From contig NZ_JFCB01000015.1 of the NCBI RefSeq assembly GCF_000725125.1, positions 62,001 to 126,000 on the forward strand: a stretch of 64,000 bases of DNA, read 5' to 3'. The notes beneath the pieces are model-generated. The model was not told the origin of the DNA. It was given only the letters and a program-made list of their open reading frames with translations, and did not search any database. Position numbers and translations under genes: made by a program. This document shows, one piece after another, positions 17,330 to 26,306 of this stretch. The DNA comes from Streptomyces toyocaensis. Its GTDB lineage: Bacteria > Actinomycetota > Actinomycetes > Streptomycetales > Streptomycetaceae. Each line of letters starts with the position of its first letter. The first letter of the stretch is position 1.

Positions 17330-18595
17330 ATGCCGACCTGCCCGAACGGACACCAGTCGGGTTCCGACGACTGGTGCGAGGTGTGCGGTCACCGCATGGC
17401 GGGTGCCGTGCCCCCACCTCCTCCCCCGCCGCCGGCGCCCGGTGGCGGCTACGGCTTCCCGCCGCCCGGCGGCCCTGGTGGCCCGGGAGGCCCCGGTGGT
17501 TACGGCGGCCCCGGCGGTTACGGCGGCCCCGGTGGCCCCGGTGGCCCCGGTGGTCCCGGTGGCCGTACGGAGCTGTGCCCGCAGTGCCGCACGCCGCGGG
17601 AGGGCGGTGCGCCCTTCTGCGAGGAGTGCCGGTGGAACTTCCTGACGAACACGGCGACGTCGTACACCCCGGCCGCCCCGCGCCCGCCGGCCCCCGGCCC
17701 CGGTCCGGGCGGGCCCTTCCAGCAGCAGCCGCCCGGCCCCTCGTACGGCGGTGACTCCTTCGACTACCAGGGCTCGCGTCCCTCGCAGATGAACCGGCCC
17801 GCCGAGCCGATCCCGCCGGGCCCGCCCGGCTTCGGCGGCGACCCCTCGCGCCCGGTTCCGCCGCCGCCCGGACCGGGTGGACACGGAGGTCCAGGAGGCC
17901 ACGGAGGTCACGGCGGCCCCGGCGCTCCACAGGCGTTCCAGCCCGGGCCGCCGGCCCCGCCCGGGTTCCCGCAGGACACCGGCCGCCCCCAGCAGGGCGG
18001 GCCGTCCTTCGGCGGCGGTGACGACGACTGGGTGATCTCCCCGCCGGGCGGCCCCGGTGGCCCCGGTGGCCCCGGTGGCCCGAACGGCCCCGGTCAGGGG
18101 GGCGGTTACGGCTACCCGCAGCCCGGTGGCACCCAGGCGCCGCCCGGGCCCGGTGGGTTCCCGCAGCAGCCCCGCCCCCCGCAGGGCCCGGCGACCTGGA
18201 CCGCGACCATCGGCCCGGACCGCGAGTACTTCATGGCGATGATGCAGCGCTCCGGCCCCGAGGCCGCGGGCCTGAACCTGCCCGCGTACTCGCCCGAGCA
18301 GCAGCGCCAGCTCACCGGCAACCAGATCACCATCGGCCGCCGCCGCCACTCCACCGGCGACACCCCCGACATCGATCTGTCCACGCCGCCTGAGGACCCG
18401 GGCGTCTCGCACCAGCACGCGGTGCTGGTCCAGCAACCGGACGGCACCTGGGCGGTCGTCGACCAGAACTCGACGAACGGCACGACGGTCAACGGCTCGG
18501 ACGAGCCGATCCAGCCGTTCGTCCCGGTCCCGCTCCAGGACGGCGACCGCGTCCACGTGGGCGCCTGGACGACGATCACCATCCGCCGGGGCTGA
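17330..18595 (+). CDS. Zinc-ribbon, Gly/Pro-rich linker, FHA domain protein
   Basis: The start is ATG 17330 behind AAGGAGAGGGGG. The 421-residue protein opens with a zinc ribbon (MPTCPNGHQSGSDDWCEVCG) and has a second one near 82-103 (CPQCRTP...CEECRWN). A long Gly/Pro-rich disordered linker with repeated GGPGG units follows, and an FHA domain occupies the last 95 residues. The phosphothreonine-binding residues are present: IGRRRH, VSHQHAVL and NSTNGTTVNG. It lacks the ETTS phospho-acceptor peptide known in GarA. As the last gene of the PknG operon it is the likely reader of phosphothreonine made by the kinase, with the zinc ribbons as extra contacts to the other ribbon-bearing members. Confidence 0.92.
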   Translation: MPTCPNGHQSGSDDWCEVCGHRMAGAVPPPPPPPPAPGGGYGFPPPGGPGGPGGPGGYGGPGGYGGPGGPGGPGGPGGRTELCPQCRTPREGGAPFCEECRWNFLTNTATSYTPAAPRPPAPGPGPGGPFQQQPPGPSYGGDSFDYQGSRPSQMNRPAEPIPPGPPGFGGDPSRPVPPPPGPGGHGGPGGHGGHGGPGAPQAFQPGPPAPPGFPQDTGRPQQGGPSFGGGDDDWVISPPGGPGGPGGPGGPNGPGQGGGYGYPQPGGTQAPPGPGGFPQQPRPPQGPATWTATIGPDREYFMAMMQRSGPEAAGLNLPAYSPEQQRQLTGNQITIGRRRHSTGDTPDIDLSTPPEDPGVSHQHAVLVQQPDGTWAVVDQNSTNGTTVNGSDEPIQPFVPVPLQDGDRVHVGAWTTITIRRG

Positions 18596-18600
18596 GCCGG

Positions 18601-18623
18601 AGCCCCGTCCGCCGGACGGGGCT
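18601..18623. terminator. Bidirectional terminator between FHA and methyltransferase genes
   Basis: AGCCCCGTCC and GGACGGGGCT form a perfect 10-bp stem around GCC between the convergent stops; it reaches into the last codon of the minus-strand gene. Confidence 0.7.
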
Positions 18624-19605
18624 AGGCGGCGGGCACCGGCCAGACGTGCGGCCCCCCGGGTTCGTCCAGCCAGACGCGGTCGCCCTCGGCGTCGGCGGTC
18701 AGGCCGTAGCGTTCGCGCTGCGGCCTGCCCGCGTCCTCCCACAGGTCGTACGCCCGCCGCGGGTCGAGGGCGCCGGCGGTCAGCGCGAGCAGGAACCGGA
18801 ACAGATCGCTCCCCCGGGCCGCGGGCGGCAGCCCCTCCAGGTCGGGCTGCTCCCGCCACGACCGTCCCGCGCCGCGCAGCGGCACGAAGTAGGCGGGCGT
18901 GTGCAGGAAGCGGCCCTCGGCGTGCCCGGCGTCGCGCACGGTGAGGGCGACGAGTCCGGTGGCGAAGGGGGCGAGGATCCGGCCGCCGGGGCGGCACTGG
19001 GCGAGCCAGGCACGCGGCACGGACGGCAGGGCGCAGGTCGCGATGATCCGGTCGTAGGGAGCGCGTGCCGGCACCCCGCGCGTGCCGTCGCCGGTGACGA
19101 CGGCCGGACGGTGTCCGGCGGCGTCGAGGTGCCGGCGGGCCGACTCGGTGATCTCCGGGTCGAGGTCGACGGTGGTGACCAGGTCGTCGCCGAGCCGGTG
19201 GGCGAGCAGGGCGGCGTTGTAGCCGCTGCCCGTGCCGATCTCCAGGACCTTCTGCCCGTCCCGGACCTCGAGGCCGGCCAGCATCAGCGCCATGAGGGAG
19301 GGCTGGCTGCTGGAGGAGAGCAGCTCGCCGTCCCGCAGCCGGGTCGCCAGCGGGGCGTCCTCGTAGGCGCCGCGCAGCCACCGTTCGCGCTCCCGTGGGT
19401 CGGGGTGCTCACCCCACCGGCGTTCGTATCCGCCGACGACACCCACGTAGTAGTACGGCACGAACAGATGGCGCGGTACGGCGGCGAACGCCTCCCGCCA
19501 CACCGGATCGGCGTGGAAGGCCCCGCTCGCGCCGATCTCCCGCACGAGCGCCGCCCGCGCCACCGCGGCGGGATCGTCTCGCGCCTCACGGTCGTGGCCG
19601 TCCAT
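18622..19605 (-). CDS. Protein-L-isoaspartate O-methyltransferase-like methyltransferase
   Basis: The product has 327 residues. The N-terminal part shows the PCMT pattern AFAAVPRHLFVPYYY and SSSQPSLMALMLAGLEV, followed by the SAM motif VLEIGTGSGYNAALLA (about 109-124) and VVTGDGTRGVPARAPYDRII. The catalytic-region spacing fits the isoaspartate methyltransferase family, which repairs aged proteins with SAM. The C-terminal 110 residues are longer than in classic PCMT (about 210 aa). In actinobacteria such longer forms may act on other carboxylates, including modified peptides, but no precursor peptide is visible nearby. The gene is convergent with the FHA gene and divergent from the globin gene 49 bases away. 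Confidence 0.85.
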   Translation of the reverse strand: MDGHDREARDDPAAVARAALVREIGASGAFHADPVWREAFAAVPRHLFVPYYYVGVVGGYERRWGEHPDPRERERWLRGAYEDAPLATRLRDGELLSSSSQPSLMALMLAGLEVRDGQKVLEIGTGSGYNAALLAHRLGDDLVTTVDLDPEITESARRHLDAAGHRPAVVTGDGTRGVPARAPYDRIIATCALPSVPRAWLAQCRPGGRILAPFATGLVALTVRDAGHAEGRFLHTPAYFVPLRGAGRSWREQPDLEGLPPAARGSDLFRFLLALTAGALDPRRAYDLWEDAGRPQRERYGLTADAEGDRVWLDEPGGPHVWPVPAA

Positions 19606-19654
19606 GTCTCCACCGTACTGAGGCCTTGAGTCCTACGCCGTCGCGTCTGAGACC

Positions 19655-20068
19655 ATGGACGGCGTGACAGAGATTCGGCGCGGCACGCTTCAGGAGCAGA
19701 CCTTCTACGAGCAGGTCGGCGGGGAGGAGACCTTCCGCCGGCTCGTCCACCGTTTCTACCAGGGAGTGGCGGACGATCCGCTGTTGCGGCCCATGTACCC
19801 CGAGGAGGACCTGGGTCCGGCCGAGGAGCGGCTCGCGCTCTTCCTCATGCAGTACTGGGGTGGCCCGACCACCTACAGCGAGAACCGCGGCCACCCGCGG
19901 CTGCGGATGCGGCACGTCCCGTTCAAGGTCGACCGCGCGGCCCACGACGCGTGGCTGAGGCACATGCGCGACGCCGTGGACGAGCTGGGCCTGCCCGAGG
20001 AGCACGAACAGACCCTGTGGAAGTACCTGACGTACGCGGCGGCGTCCATGATCAACTCTCCGGACTGA
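19655..20068 (+). CDS. glbO: Group II truncated hemoglobin
   Basis: This 137-residue globin matches the trHbO type: FYEQVGGEETFRRLVHRFYQ at the start of the fold, the conserved MYPEEDLGPAEERLALFLMQYWGG stretch read in parts, and RHVPFKVDRAAHDAWLRHM, where the H of RHVPF lies near the proximal heme ligand region. A Trp (WLRHM) characteristic of group II is present. The role is oxygen or NO chemistry in the cytoplasm. ATG 19655 is used; a GTG at 19664 is also possible since neither has a strong Shine-Dalgarno. It is divergent from the methyltransferase gene. Confidence 0.92.
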   Translation: MDGVTEIRRGTLQEQTFYEQVGGEETFRRLVHRFYQGVADDPLLRPMYPEEDLGPAEERLALFLMQYWGGPTTYSENRGHPRLRMRHVPFKVDRAAHDAWLRHMRDAVDELGLPEEHEQTLWKYLTYAAASMINSPD

Positions 20069-20211
20069 CGGACGGCCCGGACGGTCGTACTCCGATCCCC
20101 CCGCACCGCGTTCCGATCACAATCCGGTCAAGCCCGCGCACCAACCGGTTACCCCCGCCCCGCCCCCTCTGACAGCATCACCCGAAGGTCCGCACAACCA
20201 CGGGGGGTTGA

Positions 20212-23200
20212 GTGACTGCCGCAGGGGGCCCGGCACGATTCGTCCTCGCCCGCGCCCGGGCTCACCGCCCCCTGCTCGCGGCCGCGCTCCTCACGGTCCT
20301 GCTGACCACGGCGGTGCTGGCGACCCTCACCGCCTACTCCACCACGATCGGCGACGCCGCCCTGCGGCACGCCCTGTCGGATCCCCGTCACGCCGCCGAC
20401 ACCACCCTCACCGTCGAGGCCGAGATCCCCGCCGGCCGGCGTGCCGCCGCGGACCGTGCCGTGCGCGAGGCCGCGCGGGAGGCCTTCGACGGGCTCCCGG
20501 TGACCCTGCGCACGCTGACCCGCTCCGGCCCGTACGCCCTGCCCGGTTCCCTGCGCGCACCGGACGGGCGCGCGGCGCCGGACGACGACCCGGACCTCAC
20601 CCATTTCGCGGCGCTGGACCCCGCCCAGGTACGCGTCACCGAGGGCCGGATGCCCCGCCCGGACGCCGGTGCGGAGATCGAGGCGGCCCTCCCGGAGTCC
20701 GCCGCCCGGGCCCTCGGCGTGAAGCCGGGCACCCGGCTCACCCTGGACAACCGGCTCGCGGGCCCGCCGGCGACGGTCCGCGTCACCGGCCTGTACCGGC
20801 CGGTCGACACCGCGGCGCCGTACTGGCGCCTGGACGAGCTGCACGGCCGCGGCATCGTCACGCTCCACTTCACGACGTACGGCCCCCTGCTGGCCGACCC
20901 CGCCGTGTTCACCGGGAACCGGGTCAGCGCGGGCGCGTCGGGCTGGCTGGCGTCGGCCGACTTCTCGTCGATGACCGGCGAGCGTGTCGACGCGCTGCGC
21001 GAGGCGGCACGTGAGGGCACCGCCGCCCTGCCGAAGGCCGCGGCGCTGGGCGGCACGGCGACCGCCGCGAGCGACCTGCCCGCCGCGCTGGACCGCGTCG
21101 AGCGCTCCCTGCTCGTCTCCCGCTCCACGCTGCTGGTCATCGCCCTCCAGCTCGCCCTTCTCGCCGCCTGCGCCCTGCTGCTGGTGGCCCGGCTGCTGAG
21201 CGCCGAACGGGCGGGCGAGACCCGGCTGTTGCGGGCCCGCGGCGGTTCACGCGTCCAGGTGGCCCGGCTCGCCGCGCTGGAGGCGCTGCTGCTGGCCGTG
21301 CCCGCGGCGGCCTGCGCCCCGCTGCTGGCGGGACCGCTCACCAGGCTGCTGGCCGGTCAGGGGGCGCTGGCCCGGATCGGACTGCGCCTGGACGCCTCCG
21401 TGGGTGCGGTCACCGGACAGGGCTCCGTGTGGCTGGTGTCGGCGGCGGTGGCGGTGGGCTGCGCACTCGCCGTCACCCTTCCGGCGCTCCTGTCCTCCTT
21501 CACGGCCGGCCGTGCCAAGCCGTTGCCGGGCGTGGTGCGCGCCGGTGCGGACCTGGGGCTGCTGGTGGTGGCCGGTGTGGCGTACTGGCAGCTGAGCCGC
21601 CGGCCCTCCGGTGCCGTCGGCGAGGACCTCGGGGTCGATCCGCTGCTCGTGGTCGCCCCGGCGCTGGCGCTGCTCGCCGGCACGGTGCTCACGCTGCGGC
21701 TGCTGCCGCCGCTGGCGCGGCTCGCCGAGCGCCGGGCGGCGGCCGGCCGGGGGCTGCCGGGTGCGCTGGCGGGCTGGCAGCTGAGCCGCCGCCCGATGCG
21801 CGGGACGGGACCGGTGCTGCTGCTGGTGCTCGCCGTGGCGCTCGGCATGCTCGCGATCGGACAGGGCTCCTCGTGGGAGCGCTCGCAGGACGACCAGGCG
21901 GACTTCCGGGCCGGCGCCCAGGTGCGCGTGCTGGCCGCCGGGGAGAGCGAGTTCGGCCACACGCAGACGTACGCGGCCGTCCCCGGCGTCCGCCGGGCCG
22001 CCCCCGCCTCCCGTACGACCGTGCCGCTGTCCGGCGGCAGGACCGCGACCGTGCTCGCGCTGGACACCACGCGGGCGGCTGAGTGGCTGCTGATGCGCCC
22101 CGACCTGGCGCGGGTGCCGGTGGGCACGGCGGTCGCCGGACTGTCGCCCGGGACCACCTCGGCGGGGGTGCGCGTCCCGGCGGGCACCGCGCGCCTCGCG
22201 CTCACCGCCCGGATGCGGGGCGCGGCCCCCGAGACCGCGATCGACGTCCACGCCACGGTGGAGGACTCCTCCGGCACGCCGTACACGCTCGGCCTCGGCG
22301 GACTGCCCACCGACGGGCGGCCGCACGCGCTCACCCTCGACCTCACGGCGCTCGCCGGGGCGCCGCCCGGCGCACTCACGCTGACCGGGCTCCGGCTGGA
22401 CCTGCTGCAGCCGTTCGGGAAGGGCGAGCGGCACCGTCTCACCCTGGCGGCGCTGACCGCCACCGACACCGGCGGCCGGGAGCGGGAGCTGCCGCTGCCG
22501 GCCACCTGGGAACTGTCGGCCCGCGCCGACGGCGCGGCGTCCTCCCCCGGCGCGAAGACGAGCCCCACCAGGCCCCGCGCGGTCCCGGGCGACCCGGCGA
22601 CCATCACCTACGCCACCGGGTACCAGCCGCCGGACCTGATCTGGCAGCCCTCGCCGCTCACCATCGGCCTGAGGGTCCCGCAGCCGGCGGCGCCCGAGGT
22701 CACCGGCGTGGCCACGGACCGCTACCTCGCCTCCACGGGCGCGCGGCCCGGGCAGCGGCTGGACGTGCGGATCGGCGGGGCCACCGTTCCGGTGCGGATC
22801 GTCCGGGCGGTGCGGGCGCTGCCGTCCGTGCCGGGCGGCGGGAAGGACGACGGGGGCGCCCTGCTGGTCGATCTGCGGTCCGTCAACCGGGTGCTCCAGG
22901 AGCGCCAGGACGAGGCAGTGCCGCCGAACGAGTGGTGGCTCGCGGTCGAGCCGGGCCGGACCGAGCGGGTGGCCGCCGCGCTGCGCGACCGCCCCGACAT
23001 GGATCCGTCCCGCGTGGTGGTGCGGGACGAGATCGCCGAGGCGCTGCGCGACGACCCGTTCGGCGCCGGTCCGGGCACGGCGTTCGGGGCGGCGGCCCTC
23101 GCGGCGGCGGCGCTGACGGCGGTCGGGTTCGCGGTGAGCGCGGCCGGGTCGCTGCGCGAGCGGTCCGCCGAGTTCGCCGTGCTGCGCGCCCTCGGCGCCT

Positions 23201-23490
23201 CCCGGCGGCGGCTGGCGCGGGTGGTGCTCGTCGAGCAGGGGGTGCTGGTCGGTCTGGCGCTGGTGGTGGGCGTGGTGCTGGGCGCGGTGCTGGCCCGTGC
23301 CGTGGTCCCCCTGATCATGCTGACCGCGGAGGCCGGCCGCCCGGTCCCGGAGGTACTGGTGGAACTGCCTCCCCTCCGGGTGGCGGCCCTGCTGGCCGCC
23401 GTGGCCACGGCCCCCCTGCTGATCACGGCCGTGCTGTCCCTGCGCAGGGCGGATTCGGTGACATCTCTGCGCGAACGGGGAGGCGAGTGA
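20212..23490 (+). CDS. Large FtsX-like ABC transporter permease
   Basis: This is a 1092-residue permease starting at GTG 20212 after GGGGGG. A first span at about 18-40 precedes a large extracytoplasmic domain. A membrane cluster near 300-450 carries LLSAERAGETRLLRARGGSR, a second periplasmic-type domain covers about 540-940, and a last FtsX cluster at about 955-1080 contains LRERSAEFAVLRALGASRRR. Two FtsX cores in one chain and great length are typical of a family of actinobacterial exporters. The next permease follows after one base and the ATPase after it, so all three form one complex. The substrate is unknown; lipid or cell-envelope handling is plausible. Confidence 0.92.
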   Translation: MTAAGGPARFVLARARAHRPLLAAALLTVLLTTAVLATLTAYSTTIGDAALRHALSDPRHAADTTLTVEAEIPAGRRAAADRAVREAAREAFDGLPVTLRTLTRSGPYALPGSLRAPDGRAAPDDDPDLTHFAALDPAQVRVTEGRMPRPDAGAEIEAALPESAARALGVKPGTRLTLDNRLAGPPATVRVTGLYRPVDTAAPYWRLDELHGRGIVTLHFTTYGPLLADPAVFTGNRVSAGASGWLASADFSSMTGERVDALREAAREGTAALPKAAALGGTATAASDLPAALDRVERSLLVSRSTLLVIALQLALLAACALLLVARLLSAERAGETRLLRARGGSRVQVARLAALEALLLAVPAAACAPLLAGPLTRLLAGQGALARIGLRLDASVGAVTGQGSVWLVSAAVAVGCALAVTLPALLSSFTAGRAKPLPGVVRAGADLGLLVVAGVAYWQLSRRPSGAVGEDLGVDPLLVVAPALALLAGTVLTLRLLPPLARLAERRAAAGRGLPGALAGWQLSRRPMRGTGPVLLLVLAVALGMLAIGQGSSWERSQDDQADFRAGAQVRVLAAGESEFGHTQTYAAVPGVRRAAPASRTTVPLSGGRTATVLALDTTRAAEWLLMRPDLARVPVGTAVAGLSPGTTSAGVRVPAGTARLALTARMRGAAPETAIDVHATVEDSSGTPYTLGLGGLPTDGRPHALTLDLTALAGAPPGALTLTGLRLDLLQPFGKGERHRLTLAALTATDTGGRERELPLPATWELSARADGAASSPGAKTSPTRPRAVPGDPATITYATGYQPPDLIWQPSPLTIGLRVPQPAAPEVTGVATDRYLASTGARPGQRLDVRIGGATVPVRIVRAVRALPSVPGGGKDDGGALLVDLRSVNRVLQERQDEAVPPNEWWLAVEPGRTERVAAALRDRPDMDPSRVVVRDEIAEALRDDPFGAGPGTAFGAAALAAAALTAVGFAVSAAGSLRERSAEFAVLRALGASRRRLARVVLVEQGVLVGLALVVGVVLGAVLARAVVPLIMLTAEAGRPVPEVLVELPPLRVAALLAAVATAPLLITAVLSLRRADSVTSLRERGGE

Positions 23491-23491
23491 C

Positions 23492-26248
23492 GTGACCTTC
23501 CGGAGGGGGAGGCGGCCGCGCGCGGTCGCGCCCTGGGTGCGCACGCGGCTGCGGTCGGCGCCCGGGGCTTCGGTGGCGCTCGCGGTGCTGGTCGCGGTGA
23601 CCGCGTTCCTGGCCGCCGCGCTGCCGCTCGCCGTGGACCGGTACGGCGACGCGGGACTGCGCCGGGAGATGGAGGTGGCCGGGCCCGGCCGCACCACCGT
23701 CCAGCTCTTCACCTCCCACGCCGACGCCGCCCTGCCGCAGGAGATGCGGGAGGCCGAGCTGCGCCGGGACGCCGCGCGCGGACCGTACGACAGGATCCTC
23801 GCGCTGTCCGGGCGCGCCCTCCCGCTCGACGCGGACCAGTCGTCCCACGGGGTGCGCACCACCCGGCGGCTCGAGGTCCCGGACCCCTGGCTGTCCCGGC
23901 CGGACGGGGTACCCCCGCAGTTCCACCTCGTCGCCCGGAGCGGGCTCGCCGGCCACTCCCGGCTGCGGGCGGGCCGGCTGCCGAAGGCCCCGGGCGACGT
24001 CACCGCCGCGACGACGGCCGTGGAGGCCGCCGTCAGCGGCGAGACGGCTCGGAAGCTGAACATCGAGGTGGGCTCCGTACTCCACGTGCCCGCCGTGGAA
24101 CGCGACCCGCTCGTGGTGCGGGTCACGGGCATCGTCGAACCGCGCGCCCCGCAGGAGGCGTACTGGTCGGCCACGCCCGTGCTGCGCACCCCGTACCGGA
24201 CGACCCGGCCCGACGACCCGTCGCGCAACCAGTACTGGGTCGGCGCGCTGCTGCTCCCCCCCGACGCGGGCCCGGCCCTGCTGGGCACCGGCGGGATGCC
24301 CGAGCGGTACTGGATGCTGGCCCCGGACACCTCCGCCCTGCACGCCCACGACCTGCCGGGACTGACGTCGGCCGTGGCCTCCCTGGAGGCGGGCCCGCTG
24401 CTCCAGCGGGCGAGCACGGCCGCCTCCGCCACCCTGCTCGCGGAGACCTCGCTCGACGACGTGCTCGGCGAGTACGCCCGGCTGCGGGCGGCCATCGGAC
24501 CGGTCGTCGCCGTCGCCGCCTTCGGCACCGGCACGGTCGCGGCCGTCGTGCTGATCATGGCCGGCTCCCTCGCCGCCGACCGGCGCCGCACCGAACTCGC
24601 CCTGCTGCGGGCCCGTGGCGCCTCCCTGCGCGGTCTCGCGGGCCGGCTGCTGGCGGAGACGGCGGTGGTCGCCGTGCCCGCCGCCGCGCTGGGACTGGCC
24701 GCCGCCCGGCTCACGGTCCCCGGGACCCGGCTGCCGTACGCCGTGGCCGCCGCCGGCGCCGTCGCCTTCCTCGCCTGTGTGGCGCCGCCGCTGCGGGCCG
24801 TCGCCGCCCACCGCGCGGTGCGCGTGCACGCCGCCCGTGACGACGTCGCCTCGGCCCGTCCGTCGCGGCGGCGCACGGTCGCCGAACTCACGCTGCTCGC
24901 CCTGGCGGTGGGCGCGGTGGTGACGCTGCGCACGCGTGGTGCGGCGGACGGCGGGACGGCGTCCGGTGACGGACTGGTGCCGTTCGCGCCGGTGCTGGTC
25001 GGGATGATCGCCGCGTTGCTGCTGGTGCGCCTCCACCCGCTGCCGCTGCGCGGGCTGGCCCGTCCGGCGGCGCGGCTGCGCGGCGTGGTCGGGCCGCTGT
25101 CGCTGGCCCGCGCGGGCCGTGCGCCGGGGTCCGCGGTGCTGCCCCTGCTGGCGCTGCTGACCGCGCTGACCACCGCCGCCTTCGGCGGCAGCGTCCTCGC
25201 CGGGGTGGCCGACGCCCGGGACCGCGCGGCCACGGTCGCCGTCGGCGCCGACGCCCGCGTCGAGGGTGTGCGGGCCCTGCCGTCGGACCTCGCCGGGAAG
25301 GTCCGGCGGGCACCGGGGGTGCGGGACGTCACCGCCGTGAGCGTCTTCCACTACTCCTACGCCTCGGACGGCAGGCTGACCGTGCCGGTGGCCGGTGTCG
25401 ACCCGGCCGGCTACGCGGCACTCACCCGGCACACCGGCATCGGGGCGTTCGACGCGGACGAGCTGAAGACGTCCGGTGCCCCCGGCGGCGGGGCACTGCC
25501 CGCCCTGGCCTCCCCCGAGGTGGCCGACCGTTACGGCACCCGGCCGTTCCCGGTGCGCCTGGACGCGGGCCGCTCCGTCACCGTACGGATCGTGGTGGTG
25601 CGGGAGCGGACACCGGTGCTGGCCGGGCAGGAGTTCCTGCTCGTGGACCGGTCGGGACTGCCCGCGAAGTCCGCCCGTCCGACCGCGCTGCTGGTCACCG
25701 GCGACCGTCCCGACGCGGACGCGCTGCGCGAGGCGGCCGGCGGCGCCGCGCGGGTCCAGCTCCGCACGGAGAGGCTCGCGGATTTCGTCGGCTCGCCGCT
25801 GCAGTCCGGCGCCGAGCGCCTCTACACGGCGGCGGTGGCGGCCGGTGCCGGGTACGCCGTGCTCGCGCTGCTGCTGACCCTGCTGCGCGCCGCCCCCGAG
25901 CGGGCCGCGCTGCTGGCCCGGCTGCGCACCATGGGCCTCACCCGGGCGCAGGGCCGTCTGCTGCTCGTCCTGGAGTCGCTGCCGCAGGCGCTGCTCGCGG
26001 CGGGCGGCGGCATCCTCACGGCCTGGGCCGCCGTCCAACTGCTGTCGCCCGGCATCGACCTGACGACCATCGCCGTCTCGGCGTCCTCGTCCCCGGCGGG
26101 CCGGGCGGCGCTGCGCACCGACCCGGTGTCGCTGGTGGTGCCGGCTCTGGCCGTGGTCGCCCTGACCGTCGGGATCTCCGCGGCGCAGGCCTGGTGGTCG
26201 GGGCGCAGGGGCCCGGTGCGCGAGCTCCGGGCCGGGGACGCCCGGTGA
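23492..26248 (+). CDS. Second large FtsX-like ABC transporter permease
   Basis: This 918-residue membrane protein starts at GTG 23492, one base after the previous stop, with GGGGAGGCG upstream. It follows the same plan as its neighbour: a first span at about 30-50, an extracytoplasmic domain, a membrane cluster near 330-470 with RRRTELALLRARGASLRGLA, and a C-terminal cluster from about 770 with LLARLRTMGLTRAQGRLLL. It is shorter than its partner and presumably forms the other half of a heterodimeric permease. Coupled translation and the downstream ATPase support a three-component ABC system. Confidence 0.92.
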   Translation: MTFRRGRRPRAVAPWVRTRLRSAPGASVALAVLVAVTAFLAAALPLAVDRYGDAGLRREMEVAGPGRTTVQLFTSHADAALPQEMREAELRRDAARGPYDRILALSGRALPLDADQSSHGVRTTRRLEVPDPWLSRPDGVPPQFHLVARSGLAGHSRLRAGRLPKAPGDVTAATTAVEAAVSGETARKLNIEVGSVLHVPAVERDPLVVRVTGIVEPRAPQEAYWSATPVLRTPYRTTRPDDPSRNQYWVGALLLPPDAGPALLGTGGMPERYWMLAPDTSALHAHDLPGLTSAVASLEAGPLLQRASTAASATLLAETSLDDVLGEYARLRAAIGPVVAVAAFGTGTVAAVVLIMAGSLAADRRRTELALLRARGASLRGLAGRLLAETAVVAVPAAALGLAAARLTVPGTRLPYAVAAAGAVAFLACVAPPLRAVAAHRAVRVHAARDDVASARPSRRRTVAELTLLALAVGAVVTLRTRGAADGGTASGDGLVPFAPVLVGMIAALLLVRLHPLPLRGLARPAARLRGVVGPLSLARAGRAPGSAVLPLLALLTALTTAAFGGSVLAGVADARDRAATVAVGADARVEGVRALPSDLAGKVRRAPGVRDVTAVSVFHYSYASDGRLTVPVAGVDPAGYAALTRHTGIGAFDADELKTSGAPGGGALPALASPEVADRYGTRPFPVRLDAGRSVTVRIVVVRERTPVLAGQEFLLVDRSGLPAKSARPTALLVTGDRPDADALREAAGGAARVQLRTERLADFVGSPLQSGAERLYTAAVAAGAGYAVLALLLTLLRAAPERAALLARLRTMGLTRAQGRLLLVLESLPQALLAAGGGILTAWAAVQLLSPGIDLTTIAVSASSSPAGRAALRTDPVSLVVPALAVVALTVGISAAQAWWSGRRGPVRELRAGDAR

Positions 26249-26306
26249 ACCCGCCCCGGCACGCCGTCGTGCCGCGTCGACTTCTCCCCGCAGGAGGCTG
26301 CTCCCC

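Noticed and set aside
18622..19605. Methyltransferase as part of a modified-peptide (RiPP) cluster
   Set aside because: PCMT-type enzymes occur in such clusters, but no precursor peptide or cyclase lies within several kilobases.
21247..25332. 1361-codon open frame on the minus strand
   Set aside because: It is antisense to the two FtsX-like permeases; Ser/Arg/Ala-rich translation without domains is the usual shadow in high-GC DNA.
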